From the IMG/VR virus record IMGVR_UViG_3300002242_000001, positions 53,794 through 78,377 of that record: a stretch of 24,584 nucleotides of DNA; one strand, 5' to 3'. Under the pieces are notes generated by a model that did no database searches, was not told the origin of the DNA, and saw nothing but the letters and a program-made list of their open reading frames with translations. Both the position numbers and the translations under genes were made by a program. The DNA is from a virus. The first letter of the stretch is position 1, and the number at the start of each line of letters is the position of its first letter. Positions 23,391-24,584 of the stretch are shown here, piece after piece.

Positions 23391-23785
23391 CTTCCTTGAT
23401 AAAATCAGTTAAAAAACTCTGGACATCTTCAAAGTCTGCAATTTTAATTTTTGGCGGATTTATGATCGGCCTCGGGCTTTGGTTCTTGCTTCGAGGCAAA
23501 GATGTCGACCCGTGGGAAATTTTAAATGAACAAAAGAAATCTCATGCGGAAGAATTAAAAGCAATAGATGAGTCTCACAGAGAATTAATTGAGAGAAATG
23601 CAGCTATTGATGAGAAGTTAAAAAATACTTTGCGTGTAATTGATGAAAAATATGCAGAGGAAAATAAAAAACTTGATCGAAAGACCAAGAAAGAAGTTGA
23701 AAAAATTGTCAAAGACACAAATCTCAGCCCAGAAGAATTAGCTAAAAAACTAGCTGAAGCAACGGGTTTATCTTTAGACAAGTAA
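23387..23785 (+). CDS. Membrane-anchored coiled-coil protein, spanin-like
   Basis: A 132-residue protein. I prefer ATG 23387, which overlaps the upstream stop and has GAAGGGAAG before it, to the in-frame ATG at 23375. One N-terminal membrane helix (about 16-35, SAILIFGGFMIGLGLWFLL) is followed by a long charged coiled coil (EEL, ESHRELIERNAAIDEKL, TKKEVEKIV) and a short helical tail. This is the architecture of inner-membrane spanins (Rz-like), which help disrupt the outer membrane, but other phage membrane coiled coils look alike. It lies next to the holin-like gene. Confidence 0.5.
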   Translation: MTSLIKSVKKLWTSSKSAILIFGGFMIGLGLWFLLRGKDVDPWEILNEQKKSHAEELKAIDESHRELIERNAAIDEKLKNTLRVIDEKYAEENKKLDRKTKKEVEKIVKDTNLSPEELAKKLAEATGLSLDK

Positions 23786-23789
23786 GAGA

Positions 23790-23795
23790 TATAAT
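23790..23795 (+). promoter_or_regulatory. Promoter -10 box before tubulin-like gene
   Basis: TATAAT immediately after the spanin-like stop (AGAGATATAATAAAG). No clear -35 is seen. A start near 23802 would leave a leader of about 22 bases with GGATGGAG as ribosome-binding site before ATG 23824. It would let the GTPase be expressed independently of the lysis-type genes. Confidence 0.5.
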
Positions 23796-23823
23796 AAAGA
23801 AGTAAATTGGATGGAGTATACCA

Positions 23824-24584
23824 ATGAGTGAATTCGATTTTGTTGATCATTACGAAGACCAGGAGGAGTCTGCTAATCTTCTCCCTGATAACGAAGCAGA
23901 GACTGCTATTAACTGTGCCTTTGTAGGAATCGGCGGAGGTGGATGCAAGATTGCTAAGGCATTTTTAGATTTAGGCTTTACAAAGACTCTTTTAGTCAAT
24001 ACTACAGACAAAGATTTCCAGTCTGGCATCGCCCAAGATCATCTCCTTGCCATGCCAGGAGCTGACGGCGTTGCTAAGAATATTGAGCTGGGGCGCAAGG
24101 TTTTAAATGACAATAGCGCGCTAGTTGAAGATGCATTACGCACTAGGCTCGGAAAAGTCGACTGGCTATTTGTTTGCGCCGGGGGCGGAGGTGGAACAGG
24201 TTCTTCTGCAGCTATTTTAGATCCTGTCTTTAAGAGGTTTCTTGAGATTAATGAAGCATCTGGAAAGGTTGTCTATGTTGTGACCTCCCCTACATCTCAA
24301 GAGAAGCTGAATTCGACAATTAAGAATAACGCAAAGTCGCTTGAGAGTGATGTTAAAACCAACCCACATATTGTACTTGATAATGAACGACAGTTGAATG
24401 CTTTCCGTGGTAAGGTCGGTGTTCTTGGTCTTTATCCTGCTGCTAACAAGGCTTTCGCAAAGATGTTTTGGCAGCTATTGAGACTTGCGTGCGAGCAATC
24501 TCCAATCCAGGCTTTCGACGGAAAAGATCTCGAGAGATTTCTTAGTTCTCCCGGGCGAATGGTGCTAGGATCAGCAATCGTTCA
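23824..24584 (+). CDS. Tubulin/FtsZ-family GTPase, 3' end outside window
   Basis: 253 residues of a tubulin-superfamily protein, open at the window edge. After a 28-residue acidic N-terminus, a Rossmann-like part begins INCAFVGIGGGGCKIAKAF (T1 loop GIGGGGC, 35-41). The GTP-binding signature is AGGGGGTGSSAAI (about 119-131), the tubulin/FtsZ T4 loop. Later segments (VVYVVTSPT, NERQLNAF) fit a GTPase domain. The T7 loop and C-terminal domain needed for GTP hydrolysis in the filament are mostly beyond the window. Phage tubulins (PhuZ, TubZ) build filaments that position replicating DNA in jumbo phages. This one has a G-box closer to FtsZ than the usual PhuZ form, as far as can be seen. A TATAAT and GGATGGAG site precede it. 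Confidence 0.9.
   Translation, partial: MSEFDFVDHYEDQEESANLLPDNEAETAINCAFVGIGGGGCKIAKAFLDLGFTKTLLVNTTDKDFQSGIAQDHLLAMPGADGVAKNIELGRKVLNDNSALVEDALRTRLGKVDWLFVCAGGGGGTGSSAAILDPVFKRFLEINEASGKVVYVVTSPTSQEKLNSTIKNNAKSLESDVKTNPHIVLDNERQLNAFRGKVGVLGLYPAANKAFAKMFWQLLRLACEQSPIQAFDGKDLERFLSSPGRMVLGSAIV

Noticed and set aside
1-24584. tRNA genes, CRISPR arrays, insertion sequences, integrase or attachment sites
   Set aside because: No cloverleaf, no repeat array, no transposase-like product and no integrase was found on reading both strands. A covariance search would be needed for certainty about tRNAs.

Overview
The window looks like the accessory and metabolic part of a large tailed bacteriophage (a large-genome, jumbo-like caudovirus) that infects a Gram-negative, probably aquatic, bacterium. 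The evidence is that all 32 genes lie on the + strand, packed with 1-30 base gaps or stop/start overlaps. There are two tail-fibre/adhesin-like proteins, a lysis amidase, a holin/spanin-like pair, and phage-type nucleotide and DNA metabolism mixed with cellular-type enzymes. An outer-membrane barrel protein and a site-2 protease point to a host with an outer membrane. The host identity is inference.

Layout. 1-2.7 kb: an unknown gene, a DinG/XPD-type Fe-S helicase and a small unknown protein. 2.8-7.0 kb: two long structural proteins, the second carrying a LamG-like domain, each with its own promoter-like upstream region and followed by a hairpin terminator. Between them sit a small gene, an RseP-like intramembrane protease and a secreted DsbD-N-like protein. 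7.1-11.2 kb: a DnaE-type replicative DNA polymerase with a PHP domain, plus a small SH3-like protein. 11.2-13.5 kb: a dNMP kinase fused to a thymidylate-synthase-family domain, then a cytidylyltransferase and an NDP-sugar epimerase. 13.6-16.1 kb: a large protein with a nucleotidyltransferase-like N-terminus and a PD-(D/E)XK-like motif set, overlapping an ADP-ribosyltransferase-like gene. 16.2-20.9 kb: CBS-less IMPDH/GMP reductase, amidase, thymidine kinase, DHH phosphoesterase, outer-membrane barrel protein, dCMP deaminase and small genes. 21-23.8 kb: a block of possibly virion-associated genes including an Fe/Mn superoxide dismutase-like protein, then small membrane proteins. The window ends inside a tubulin/FtsZ-family GTPase.

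How the genes fit together. Polymerase, helicase, thymidine kinase, deaminase, kinase/TS fusion, IMPDH/GMPR and DHH nuclease form a dNTP-supply and replication set. The kinase/TS fusion carries Asp where thymidylate synthases have Asn, the substitution that marks dCMP-acting members of the family. It sits next to two sugar-nucleotide genes, so a cytosine-modification pathway is a testable idea.

Data quality. At least nine genes or gene joins are broken by single-base frame changes, nearly all at short A/T/G homopolymers, although protein homology continues uninterrupted across the break. The simplest reading is residual indel error in the assembly. I report these genes as single merged features and give the break positions.
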